From Lachnospiraceae bacterium (GTDB lineage Bacteria; Bacillota; Clostridia; Lachnospirales; Lachnospiraceae): a DNA stretch of 53,674 nt. Position numbers and translations under genes: made by a program. Positions 1 through 7,864 of the stretch are shown here, in pieces. The notes beneath the pieces were generated by a model. That model had not been told where the DNA came from, made no database searches, and worked only from the letters and a program-made list of their open reading frames with translations. The stretch's first letter is position 1; every line of letters starts with the position of its first letter. The DNA lies in assembly GCA_017467845.1 (NCBI GenBank), contig JAFUKH010000026.1, positions 1 through 53,674 of the forward strand, read 5' to 3'.

Positions 1-129
1 AGCTCCAGAGAGATTGTGAATTCCATCAAGGAGAAGCTGTTTGTTCTTCCTGAGGATACCTTATGCTATCCAGGACATGGGGAGAGTACAACCATCGAGC
101 ACGAGAAGAAGTACAACCCATTTGTTTAA
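1..129 (+). CDS. MBL-fold hydrolase, C-terminal fragment
   Basis: The reading frame is open from base 1 and stops at TAA 127-129, leaving the last 42 residues. The segment contains a P-G-H-G-E-S-T motif followed by E-H-E-K-K-Y-N-P-F at the C-terminus. This is the usual tail of small metallo-beta-lactamase-fold hydrolases of the YcbL/glyoxalase II-like group, in which the His of PGH is a metal ligand. The start and the HxHxDH motif lie outside the window, so the substrate cannot be judged. hemZ follows after a structured spacer. Confidence 0.75.
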   Translation, partial: SSREIVNSIKEKLFVLPEDTLCYPGHGESTTIEHEKKYNPFV

Positions 130-130
130 C

Positions 131-267
131 TCAGAGCAATACAGATTCATGAATAATAGACCGAGTAAGTTTACTTACAGAGGTCTATTTTCATGAAGAT
201 ACATGGCGAGAGCCATGTATGAGCAAAAGGAAAGCCTCGTAGAGGCGATTTTGCGAACTGGCTCTGA
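131..267 (+). promoter_or_regulatory. Structured RNA leader element, copy A (upstream of hemZ)
   Basis: A multi-branched fold is closed by TCAGAGC (131-137) with GCTCTGA (261-267). Inside are a long hairpin starting TTCATGAA at 146, a perfect 9-bp hairpin ATACATGGC/GCCATGTAT (199-207, 212-220; GAGA loop), and a hairpin GCAAAA-GGAAA-GCCTC-GTA-GAGGC-GA-TTTTGC (223-254). The hemZ SD follows directly. A second copy with compensatory changes lies at 51520-51618 before the decarboxylase gene. I do not recognise a known riboswitch class. Confidence 0.6.
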
Positions 268-283
268 ACATTAAGGAGAAACT

Positions 284-1726
284 ATGGTAAATGTAAAGTT
301 AAATTTATCCAATTATGAATATGATGTACATTCTCTGGTGAAGTCTTTCTATCCGGAGGACGGGGTGAAGGTATATAGTCCGGAGACGAAAGCAGAGGCA
401 CCGGAGGAGTTTGAGCTGGAGATTTTAATAGAAGATACCGGCGCAAGCATTTCTTTTAAGGAAGAGGAGGAAGCCTCCCACTGGGTATATACCGAAGTGG
501 ATGAGAAGTTTAAGGATGGCTTTAAACGCTTCCTCTACAGAGCACTGTGCAGGGCAACCGGAAAGGAACTTCCATGGGGAAATCTGACCGGTATTCGTCC
601 CACTAAGATTGCCTACGGTATGTTGGACGAGGGCAAGAGCGATGAAGAAATTATTGATTTCTTGAAAGAGAGTCATTATGTCAGTGAAGAGAAGAGTCTC
701 TTAAGTATTGATATCGCCAAGAGAGAGAAAGAGCTGTTATCCCACCTGCACTATGAAGGCGGCTACAGTTTATATGTGGGTATTCCATTCTGCCCCACGA
801 CTTGTCTGTATTGTTCCTTTACCTCCTATGCCATTGCAGCATATCGCCAGGTAGTAGAGGAGTATGTGGACTGTTTAATCAAAGAGATGGATTATGTATC
901 GAAGCGGTATGCCCATAAAATTCTGGACACGGTATATATTGGCGGCGGTACGCCTACCACGCTGGAAGCAGAGCAGCTGGACAGACTGATTACTGCATTA
1001 AAAGAGAAATTCGATTTCTCTACTGTGCAGGAATTTACCGTAGAGGCGGGACGTGCGGATTCCATTACCAGAGAAAAGCTGGAGGTGCTTTATAAGCATG
1101 GGGTAACCCGTATCTCCATCAATCCTCAGACCTTTAAGCAGGAGACATTGCAGATAATAGGCCGAAGACATACGGTAGAGCAGGTGATAGAGGCTTACCA
1201 TATGGCAAGGGAAATCGGCTTTGACAATATCAACATGGATTTGATTTTAGGCCTTCCCGGAGAGCTGGAGGAGGATGTACAGCGTACTATCGATAAGGTG
1301 GTAGAGCTTGCACCGGATTCCTTAACAGTCCATTCTCTTGCAATCAAAAGGGCATCCAAGCTGAGCCAGTGGATCATGGAAAATGGTGTAAAGACCTTAC
1401 ATAATACCGATGAGACTATGAAAATTGCAGCAAGTGGTGCGAAAGCTCTTTCCATGGAGCCATATTATCTGTATCGACAGAAAAATATGTCCGGCAATTT
1501 TGAAAATGTGGGATACGCTCTGCCGGGGAAGTTTGGTATTTACAACATATTGATTATGGAAGAGAAACAAACTATCGTGGCATTGGGAGCAGGAAGTATC
1601 ACCAAGCTTGTTCTGCCGGATGGTAGAATCGAGAGATGCGACAATGTGAAGGATGTGAAGCTTTACATTGAGAAAATCGATGAGATGTTAAAACGCAAGG
1701 AAGCATTGTTCTCCATGGAGGCGTAG
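284..1726 (+). CDS. hemZ: HemZ-type oxygen-independent coproporphyrinogen III oxidase-like radical SAM protein
   Basis: Cytosolic radical SAM enzyme of 480 residues. The cluster-binding CX3CX2C motif (C-P-T-T-C-L-Y-C) lies near residues 170-177, followed by the G-G-G-T-P-T SAM-contact motif near 220 and a HemN-like C-terminal region with Y-Y-L-Y-R-Q. About 165 residues precede the radical SAM core, which is typical of Firmicute HemZ rather than HemN or HemW. HemZ is known as a coproporphyrinogen dehydrogenase-like protein; whether this strain makes heme is not shown, so the in vivo substrate is uncertain. The ATG at 284 is chosen because AAGGAGAA lies just upstream. The gene sits behind RNA element A. 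The last 13 codons are partly repeated in frame after the stop (1727-1774). Confidence 0.88.
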   Translation: MVNVKLNLSNYEYDVHSLVKSFYPEDGVKVYSPETKAEAPEEFELEILIEDTGASISFKEEEEASHWVYTEVDEKFKDGFKRFLYRALCRATGKELPWGNLTGIRPTKIAYGMLDEGKSDEEIIDFLKESHYVSEEKSLLSIDIAKREKELLSHLHYEGGYSLYVGIPFCPTTCLYCSFTSYAIAAYRQVVEEYVDCLIKEMDYVSKRYAHKILDTVYIGGGTPTTLEAEQLDRLITALKEKFDFSTVQEFTVEAGRADSITREKLEVLYKHGVTRISINPQTFKQETLQIIGRRHTVEQVIEAYHMAREIGFDNINMDLILGLPGELEEDVQRTIDKVVELAPDSLTVHSLAIKRASKLSQWIMENGVKTLHNTDETMKIAASGAKALSMEPYYLYRQKNMSGNFENVGYALPGKFGIYNILIMEEKQTIVALGAGSITKLVLPDGRIERCDNVKDVKLYIEKIDEMLKRKEALFSMEA

Positions 1727-1774
1727 ACAGTGCTTGCGTTACGCAAGGAAGAGCTGTTTTCCTTAGAGAAATAG
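1727..1774 (+). repeat. In-frame degenerate copy of the hemZ 3' end
   Basis: Directly after the hemZ stop, the same frame reads 15 codons ending R-K-E-E-L-F-S-L-E-K-stop. This resembles the true terminus R-K-E-A-L-F-S-M-E-A-stop, and ACGCAAGGAAG is identical in both. It looks like a small tandem duplication or an earlier stop that shortened the protein. Confidence 0.5.
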
Positions 1775-1784
1775 CGGTGAAGAG

Positions 1785-1813
1785 TTGACAGACCAGCCCA
1801 AAGTATATATATT
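1785..1813 (+). promoter_or_regulatory. Predicted sigma-A promoter for hisS
   Basis: TTGACA (1785-1790), 17-nt spacer, TATATT (1808-1813), about 38 nt upstream of the hisS start. No T-box sequence is seen between this promoter and the gene. Confidence 0.6.
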
Positions 1814-1850
1814 ATTCATAGAAAAAACGTGTAAAAATGAGGGATAGATT

Positions 1851-3113
1851 ATGGCATTAAGTAAGAAACCGGTTACCGGTATGAAGGATATTTTACCGGA
1901 GGAAATGCAAATCAGAGATTACGTGATGGGTGTTATCAAAGAGACCTATGCGAAGTTTGGATTTACCTCCATTGAGACTCCTTGCATGGAGAACATTGCC
2001 AACCTGACTAACAAGCAGGGCGGCGATAATGAGAAGCTTATTTTCAAGATTTTAAAGCGTGGAGAGAAGTTAAATGTAGAAGCTGCTACTACAGAAGAGG
2101 AAGTAGTGGATGGTGGTTTGCGTTATGATTTGACCGTGCCCCTTGTACGCTACTATTCTAATAATAGTGCGAATTTACCTTCTCCTTTTAAGGCATTGCA
2201 GATGGGTAATGTATGGCGTGCAGACCGCCCTCAGAGAGGACGTTTCCGCCAGTTTATGCAGTGTGATATCGATATCTTGGGTGAGCCGTCCAACCTTGCA
2301 GAAATTGAGCTTATCCTTGCAACCACTACCACTTTAGGTAAGCTGGGCTTTAAGAATTTCCAGATTCGTATTAACGACAGACAGATTTTAAAGGCCATGG
2401 CTGCATACAGCGGATTTGCAGAAGAGTCTTACGACAGCGTATTCATCACTTTGGATAAGATGGACAAGATTGGCTTGGAAGGCGTAGAGAAAGAGCTGTT
2501 AGAGAATGGCTTTGCACAGGAATGTGTAGATAAGTACTTAGCTCTGTTTAAGGGCTTGGAAACCGCTGAGAATAAGGTGGCTTATCTTGCAGGTGAGCTG
2601 GAAGGCTTCCTTGCAGAAGAGGTACACACAGGTCTTACCGAGATTATGGAAAGTGTACAGGCAACCAAGTGCTCTGATTTTGAAATCGTATTCGATGCAA
2701 CCTTAGTGCGTGGTATGTCTTACTATACCGGAACTATCTTCGAAATCGCCATTCCGGAATTCGGCGGAAGCTGCGGCGGTGGCGGACGTTATGACAAGAT
2801 GGTGGGCAAGTTTACCGGTCAGGACGTTCCTGCCTGTGGATTCTCCATCGGCTTTGAGCGTATCGTAATGCTTCTTGTAGAGAGTGGCTTTAAGGTACCG
2901 GGTGGTGCTGGTAAGGTAGCTTACCTGATTGAAAAGGGTGTTGGCGGTCAGGATCTTTGCAATGTGATTGCACAGGCTCAGGAAAAGCGTGCAGACGGTA
3001 CCCAGGTGCTGGTAGCACGTATGAATAAGAACAAGAAGTTCCAGAAGGAACAGCTGATGGCACAGGGCTATGAAGAGTTTGTGGAGTTCTATAAGGACCC
3101 ATTAAAGAAGTAG
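1851..3113 (+). CDS. hisS: Histidyl-tRNA synthetase
   Basis: Class II aminoacyl-tRNA synthetase that charges tRNA-His with histidine in the cytosol; 420 residues, normal for a bacterial HisRS. Recognisable parts are the N-terminal G-M-K-D-I-L-P segment, motif 2 with R-A-D-R-P-Q-R-G-R-F-R-Q-F, the histidine-specific stretch around L-V-R-G-M-S-Y-Y-T-G-T-I-F-E, the G-G-G-G-R-Y-D glycine-rich motif, and motif 3 with G-F-S-I-G-F-E-R. The ATG at 1851 follows GAGGGATAG. aspS follows about 100 nt later, the common hisS-aspS order of Firmicutes. Confidence 0.96.
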   Translation: MALSKKPVTGMKDILPEEMQIRDYVMGVIKETYAKFGFTSIETPCMENIANLTNKQGGDNEKLIFKILKRGEKLNVEAATTEEEVVDGGLRYDLTVPLVRYYSNNSANLPSPFKALQMGNVWRADRPQRGRFRQFMQCDIDILGEPSNLAEIELILATTTTLGKLGFKNFQIRINDRQILKAMAAYSGFAEESYDSVFITLDKMDKIGLEGVEKELLENGFAQECVDKYLALFKGLETAENKVAYLAGELEGFLAEEVHTGLTEIMESVQATKCSDFEIVFDATLVRGMSYYTGTIFEIAIPEFGGSCGGGGRYDKMVGKFTGQDVPACGFSIGFERIVMLLVESGFKVPGGAGKVAYLIEKGVGGQDLCNVIAQAQEKRADGTQVLVARMNKNKKFQKEQLMAQGYEEFVEFYKDPLKK

Positions 3114-3117
3114 AAAA

Positions 3118-3190
3118 CTGAGAAAAATAAATTTTTCTCAGGGCAAATTTGGCCTGCAAAAGATGCTAAAGCATCTGCCAAGTTTGCAGG
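3118..3190 (+). promoter_or_regulatory. hisS-aspS spacer with mutually exclusive hairpins
   Basis: A first hairpin is CTGAGAAAAA/TTTTTCTCAG (3118-3127, 3132-3141). It lacks a following T tract. Next, GCAAATTTGGC (3143-3153) can pair with GCCAAGTTTGC (3177-3187), or CCTGCAAA (3153-3160) can pair with TTTGCAGG (3183-3190). Both enclose AGATGC-TAAA-GCATCT. The two outer stems share bases and cannot fully form together. Confidence 0.4.
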
Positions 3191-3213
3191 TGAAAGAAAG
3201 GCGAGGAATTATT

Positions 3214-5016
3214 ATGGCAGAGTCAATGAAAGGCTTAAAGAGAAGCTATAGATGTGGTGAGATTACCACCGCTAATATCGGCGAAACCGTAACCGTGATG
3301 GGTTGGGTGCAGAAGCAGCGTAATAAAGGTGGTATCGTATTCGTAGACCTTAGAGACAGAGCAGGTATCCTGCAGGTTATCTTCGAAGAGAGTGAGTGCG
3401 GAACCGAGTATTTTGAGAAGGCAGGAAAGCTTCGTAGTGAATTTGTAGTAGCAGTGGTAGGTAAGGTTTGTAAGCGTGAAGGCGCGGTAAATGAGAACTT
3501 AGCTACCGGTGAAATCGAAATCCGTGCTACCGAAGTACGTATTTTATCCGAAGCAGAGACTCCTCCTTTCCCTATTGAGGCAGATTCTAAGACCAAGGAA
3601 GAGCTTCGTTTAAAATATCGTTATTTAGATTTAAGAAGACCGGATATCCAGAAGAATCTTATTTTAAGAAGTAAGATTGCAACCACTATCCGTGCATATT
3701 TAGCTGAGGAAGGTTTCCTTGAGATTGAGACCCCGATTTTATGTAAGTCTACCCCTGAGGGAGCAAGAGATTACTTAGTGCCAAGTCGTGTGCATCCCGG
3801 CAACTTCTACGCACTTCCACAGTCTCCGCAGATTTTCAAGCAGCTCCTGATGTGCTCCGGATACGACAGATATTTCCAGATTGCAAAGTGCTTCCGTGAT
3901 GAGGACCTTCGTGCAGACAGACAGCCGGAGTTTACTCAGGTGGATATGGAGCTTTCTTTCGTAGATGTGGATGATGTAATCGCAGCAACCGAAGGAATGG
4001 TTGCAAGAGTATGTAAGGAAGCTATCGGCCATGAGGTGACCTTACCGATTCCTCGTATGACATGGCAGGAAGCTATGGACAGATTTGGTAGTGACAAGCC
4101 GGATACCCGTTTTGGTATGGAACTTGTGAATGTATCAGAAGTGGTTAAGGACTGCGAATTCGGTGTATTCACCGGAGCGTTAGCAGCAGGCGGCAGCGTA
4201 CGTGGTATCAACGTAAAGGGACAGGCTGGTATACCTCGTAAGAAAATCGATGCATTGACCGCATTTGTGAAGGATTACGGTGCAAAGGGTCTTGCTTACC
4301 TTGCAGTACAGGAGGACGGAACCTACAAGTCATCCTTTGCAAAGTTTATGACCGAGGAGCAGCTTGACGCGTTGGTTAAGGCTATGAACGGTGAGAAGGG
4401 TGATCTGTTATTCTTCGCAGCAGATAAGAACAGTGTCGTATGGGCAAGCCTTGGTGCACTGAGATGTGAAGTGGCTAAGCAGCTTGAGATGATTGATGAA
4501 AATAAATTCAACTTCCTGTGGGTAACCGAGTTCCCACTCCTTGAGTGGGATGAGGAAGCGGAGAGATTCGTAGCAATGCATCATCCGTTTACCATGCCTA
4601 TGGACGAGGACTTACAGTATTTAGATACCGATCCGGGCCGCGTACGTGCGAAGGCTTACGATATCGTATTAAACGGCGTAGAGCTGGGTGGCGGTAGCGT
4701 ACGTATCTTCCAGAACGATGTGCAGGAGAAGATGTTTAAGTGCCTTGGCTTCACCATGGAGCAGGCTTATGAGCAGTTCGGATTCTTATTAAATGCGTTT
4801 AAGTATGGTGTTCCGCCTCACGCAGGACTTGCCATCGGTCTTGACCGTTTCGTAATGCTCCTTGTAAAGGCTGACAACATCCGTGAGGTTATCGCATTCC
4901 CGAAGGTGAAGGACGCATCCTGTCTCATGACCGATGCACCAAACCTTGTAGACCCTAAGCAGCTGGATGAGTTAGAAATTGCGTTAAAGGTTCAGCCATG
5001 CACAGAAAATGAGTAG
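3214..5016 (+). CDS. aspS: Aspartyl-tRNA synthetase
   Basis: Class II synthetase of 600 residues, the bacterial AspRS length including the GAD insertion domain. It opens with an OB-fold anticodon-binding domain (V-M-G-W-V-Q-K-Q-R-N-K-G-G near residue 30), followed by the catalytic core with F-R-D-E-D-L-R-A-D-R-Q-P-E-F-T-Q (motif 2) and G-L-A-I-G-L-D-R-F (motif 3). The ATG at 3214 is chosen over an upstream in-frame codon because GGCGAGGAATT precedes it and family members begin here. Its last codons lie in a 17-bp sequence that recurs at 5153-5169. Removal of the intervening segment would add one residue (Val) before a stop, which suggests an insertion at the 3' end. Confidence 0.96.
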   Translation: MAESMKGLKRSYRCGEITTANIGETVTVMGWVQKQRNKGGIVFVDLRDRAGILQVIFEESECGTEYFEKAGKLRSEFVVAVVGKVCKREGAVNENLATGEIEIRATEVRILSEAETPPFPIEADSKTKEELRLKYRYLDLRRPDIQKNLILRSKIATTIRAYLAEEGFLEIETPILCKSTPEGARDYLVPSRVHPGNFYALPQSPQIFKQLLMCSGYDRYFQIAKCFRDEDLRADRQPEFTQVDMELSFVDVDDVIAATEGMVARVCKEAIGHEVTLPIPRMTWQEAMDRFGSDKPDTRFGMELVNVSEVVKDCEFGVFTGALAAGGSVRGINVKGQAGIPRKKIDALTAFVKDYGAKGLAYLAVQEDGTYKSSFAKFMTEEQLDALVKAMNGEKGDLLFFAADKNSVVWASLGALRCEVAKQLEMIDENKFNFLWVTEFPLLEWDEEAERFVAMHHPFTMPMDEDLQYLDTDPGRVRAKAYDIVLNGVELGGGSVRIFQNDVQEKMFKCLGFTMEQAYEQFGFLLNAFKYGVPPHAGLAIGLDRFVMLLVKADNIREVIAFPKVKDASCLMTDAPNLVDPKQLDELEIALKVQPCTENE

Positions 5017-5169
5017 ATTTCGTTGAAAGCTTGCTTTCATAAGAATATCGACACATTTTCGTATATGGCGTTCCGGGAGACATCGAGATTTGCAGTTGCA
5101 TAGCAACTGATTATTGCGAAGCAATCAAATCGAGATGCATGGCTGAACAGGTCATGCACAGAAAATGAG
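4997..5169 (+). repeat. 17-bp direct repeats flanking a 139-nt structured insert
   Basis: CATGCACAGAAAATGAG occurs at 4997-5013 (end of aspS) and exactly again at 5153-5169 (just before sfp). The insert 5014-5152 holds the hairpin TGAAAGC-TT-GCTTTCA and a three-way junction. The junction is GATTTG ... CAAATC enclosing CAGTTGC-ATA-GCAACTG and ATTGC-GAA-GCAAT, and is extended by CATC/GATG across a GA/GA internal loop. This resembles a small MITE-like insertion with target duplication. No transposase or clear terminal inverted repeat is seen. Confidence 0.5.
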
Positions 5170-5175
5170 GTATAA

Positions 5176-5712
5176 ATGATTTATATTCTTTCCATGAAAG
5201 ATAAGGATAAAGAAAAACGGAAAGAGGCGCAGAGGCGCCTTTTTTCGTATGCGGTTTTTCAGAAGGGCTGGGAGCAGGATGGCGTCAGTCAGGTGAGCTA
5301 TGAGGAGCTTCCGTTGGAAGACTGTGGCTTGGAAATCCTGCGAAGCGAACATGGCAAGCCCTATGTGGAGGGCAATCCGTGGTATTTTAATACCTCTCAC
5401 TCCGGGGAATATCTGGTGATGGCGTTTGATACAGTACCCGTGGGAATCGATGTGCAGGAAATGCGTCTGGTAAAAAAGCCGGAGCTGATTGCGAGGAGGT
5501 TTTCTTCTGAGGAGAGAGCGTACGCACTTTTCGGAGGCGCAGAAGCCTTCTATCAGGTGTGGTGCCGCAAGGAGGCTTACGCCAAATGTGTAGGAAGTGG
5601 TCTGACGGATGAGGTATTTGCAAAGAACTTACTGGGGGCTGTGGAAGGATATGTGTTCATGGATGCATTTGCGGCAGAACACTATCGGATGTGTGTTTGC
5701 CGGGCTATTTAA
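5176..5712 (+). CDS. 4'-phosphopantetheinyl transferase, Sfp/AcpT family
   Basis: 178-residue enzyme expected to transfer phosphopantetheine from CoA to the serine of a carrier protein. Visible family motifs are V-G-I-D-V-Q (Mg-binding Asp, near residue 92) and F-Y-Q-V-W-C-R-K-E-A-Y-A-K (the W-x-x-K-E-A-x-x-K motif, near 135-147). The protein is shorter than B. subtilis Sfp (about 220 residues), so it may be a compact form. The ATG at 5176 follows GAGG at 5166. No polyketide or NRPS gene is in the window, so the partner carrier protein is unknown. It lies just after the aspS repeat element, and a terminator follows at 5829. Confidence 0.82.
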   Translation: MIYILSMKDKDKEKRKEAQRRLFSYAVFQKGWEQDGVSQVSYEELPLEDCGLEILRSEHGKPYVEGNPWYFNTSHSGEYLVMAFDTVPVGIDVQEMRLVKKPELIARRFSSEERAYALFGGAEAFYQVWCRKEAYAKCVGSGLTDEVFAKNLLGAVEGYVFMDAFAAEHYRMCVCRAI

Positions 5713-5764
5713 TGCTTCAAGGTGGATAAAGTGCTCCGAATGAACAAAAATTTTGTAGAGACCC

Positions 5765-5799
5765 TTGCAACGGTAAAAAATCAAGTTTTTCGGTTGTAA
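5765..5799 (+). repeat. Hairpin in the sfp-regulator spacer
   Basis: TTGCAACGGTAAAAA pairs imperfectly with TTTTTCGGTTGTAA around a short loop. There is no T tract, so it is not a standard terminator. Confidence 0.35.
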
Positions 5800-5828
5800 T
5801 TTAAGCGAAAAATGCGCTGAAAATAAAG

Positions 5829-5882
5829 AAAATCTGCATAGACCCTGTGGCTCAATAGAAATGGGGTATATGCAGATTTTTT
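5829..5882 (+). terminator. Rho-independent terminator after the phosphopantetheinyl transferase gene
   Basis: AAAATCTGCATA (5829-5840) pairs with TATGCAGATTTT (5869-5880) and is followed by more T. CCC/GGG pairs inside. The rest of the 313-nt spacer (5713-6025) holds only repeated TAGACCC/GGGTCTA segments; no convincing promoter was found. Confidence 0.7.
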
Positions 5883-6025
5883 ACTATTTTGGCGCAAAAA
5901 ATATAAGTTATCTGAGGACTGGAGGATGATTCTACCAAGTGAAAAGGGTCTATGTGAAATTTCTATAGAATCAGAGCAAAATTAGTAGGTTTGTCCGCTC
6001 GACAATTGACTAACCGGATAGTAAA

Positions 6026-7864
6026 ATGGAAATAGAACTACGAGAAATGGGAGATGATAAACCTATGATTAAGATGCAAATCGGTCAGATAATCTACGAT
6101 ATCAGAACAGAAATGAAGATAAGCCAGGAGGAGTTAAGCTATGGTCTTTGTACGGTATCTGCGCTGTCAAAGTATGAAAACGGAACCAGATTCCCGGACA
6201 GCCTTCTTTTTCATGCATTTATGGAGCGATTGGGGAAATCACCCACTCGAGTCATGATTATGATTTCGGAGCAAGATTTTGCATACTATGAATGGAAAAA
6301 GAAGACTCAGGATGCTATCAAGAGGCAGAGATGGGAAGAGGTAAAAAATTTGCGTGACTGGGGACATGCGAAGAATCCGGAAATCAATGAAGTAATGCAG
6401 AAGCAGTATGAGCTGTACTTAGATTCTATTATATGGGACAAATTAAATCATAATATGCAAAGGTCCTATGAATGCATCAGGGAAGCGATACAGCTTACCA
6501 TACCGGATATCTATGCATGGGACGAGAGCAAAGGACTTATCAGTGGTTATGAAATGAATATGGTTTTTTTGTATTTGCGTGCACAGAAGCGATTGGGAAT
6601 GGAGAATAGCTCAGAAATAAAGAGGCTTTTTGACACATTTGTAAGATATGTGGATAGGAGAGTAAGTGATATTTTTGAAATATCTAAAATCTATCCCAGA
6701 TTGGTCTGTGCCATGGTGCATTTAAATGGTCAGAGCATGGATGTAAAAGAGCGCATCCTTCTGGAGAAGAAAGCCTTACAGCAGCTTAAGAGAACTATGG
6801 AAATCTATGATATGCCGGAACTTCTGCGACTGCTTGCAGAGGATTTGCGGAGTATCGGTGAAGTGGAGGCTGTCATCTACGAAAAGCAGGGAGAGGCACT
6901 TGGCAGTGTGCTTGGTAAGTACAGCGTACCTTACGTATTTCTGCTGGAGAGCTGGTGTGATTGTAATGACCAGATATGTTTGATGAACGAATATCTTCGT
7001 GCAGGGAGACTGCAGAAGCAGATGACACAGGAGGAGCTGAGTGAGGGAATATGTGCGGTAGAGACTTATTCCCGTATTGAAAGCGGAAGGAGAACACCGA
7101 GTAAGAAAAATTATCGGGAATTGACAGAACGTCTGGAACTTAATTGGGGATATTATCGGGGACAGATTGTTACGTCGCATTATAAAGACTTTGAACTGAT
7201 GTCGGAGCAACGTTTTGATATGCTGGAAGGGAAGCTGGAACGTTCGGAGGAGTATCTTTATTATTTGAAAAAGCGGTTGAACATGGAGATTGTTGAGAAT
7301 AAGCAGTACATTGAACTGCAGGAGATTATAATATCGGATCTAAAAGGTGAAATGAAGGGAGATACCTTTGTGGAGCGGTGCAGAGAGATTTTGGGATATA
7401 CATTGGCGGATGTGAAGAGTGTACAACGTTTTTTAACCAAAACAGAGCTTGAGCTAATTTATCAGATAGGGTGGTTTTATGAAAGCATTAAAGAACATGA
7501 ACTGACGAAGAATATATTGGAAGTTATTCTGGAAAAATATGAGAAGAGAAGCAATTCCTCATGGTATGAGGTGGGACTTATGAAACGTATGCTTGCTGGT
7601 GCCTATTCTGAATTAAGAGAGTTTGAAAAAAGTAATGAGTTGGTATATAAGCTGATTCGAGAAATGACAGAGTGGCAGAGTGGGCAGACGCTGGCAGAAT
7701 CGGTTTATTTGCTAGCGTGGAACTATGAGAATCAAAAAAAAGCTTGTGATGATTTGTACATCAAAGCTTTTTATCTGAGTGACTTATTTGAAAATCAGAT
7801 GCATCGTCCAATTTTCAAACAGTACTATGAGGATAATTTTAATGCGGAGATGAAGTGGTATTAA
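6026..7864 (+). CDS. TPR regulator with two XRE-type helix-turn-helix domains (RRNPP-like)
   Basis: 612-residue cytosolic DNA-binding protein with an unusual repeated layout. HTH 1 lies near residues 18-70 (Q-I-I-Y-D-I-R-T-E-M-K-I-S-Q-E-E-L-S ... L-S-K-Y-E-N-G-T-R-F-P). A helical TPR-like region follows, then HTH 2 near 320-375 (R-L-Q-K-Q-M-T-Q-E-E-L-S-E-G ... Y-S-R-I-E-S-G-R-R-T-P), then a second helical region to the end. Rgg/PlcR/NprR-like regulators pair one HTH with TPR repeats that bind an imported peptide. Here the adjacent secreted peptide gene (7861-8010, minus) overlaps the last 4 bases and is a likely ligand source. The start is uncertain: ATG 6026 has a weak SD, while ATG 6065 is preceded by GGGAG and begins just before HTH 1. 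Target inference: the palindrome at 8098-8143. Confidence 0.8.
   Translation: MEIELREMGDDKPMIKMQIGQIIYDIRTEMKISQEELSYGLCTVSALSKYENGTRFPDSLLFHAFMERLGKSPTRVMIMISEQDFAYYEWKKKTQDAIKRQRWEEVKNLRDWGHAKNPEINEVMQKQYELYLDSIIWDKLNHNMQRSYECIREAIQLTIPDIYAWDESKGLISGYEMNMVFLYLRAQKRLGMENSSEIKRLFDTFVRYVDRRVSDIFEISKIYPRLVCAMVHLNGQSMDVKERILLEKKALQQLKRTMEIYDMPELLRLLAEDLRSIGEVEAVIYEKQGEALGSVLGKYSVPYVFLLESWCDCNDQICLMNEYLRAGRLQKQMTQEELSEGICAVETYSRIESGRRTPSKKNYRELTERLELNWGYYRGQIVTSHYKDFELMSEQRFDMLEGKLERSEEYLYYLKKRLNMEIVENKQYIELQEIIISDLKGEMKGDTFVERCREILGYTLADVKSVQRFLTKTELELIYQIGWFYESIKEHELTKNILEVILEKYEKRSNSSWYEVGLMKRMLAGAYSELREFEKSNELVYKLIREMTEWQSGQTLAESVYLLAWNYENQKKACDDLYIKAFYLSDLFENQMHRPIFKQYYEDNFNAEMKWY

Noticed and set aside
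1775-3213. T-box leaders for hisS or aspS
   Set aside because: No AGGGTGGNACCGCG-like T-box sequence is present in either upstream region.
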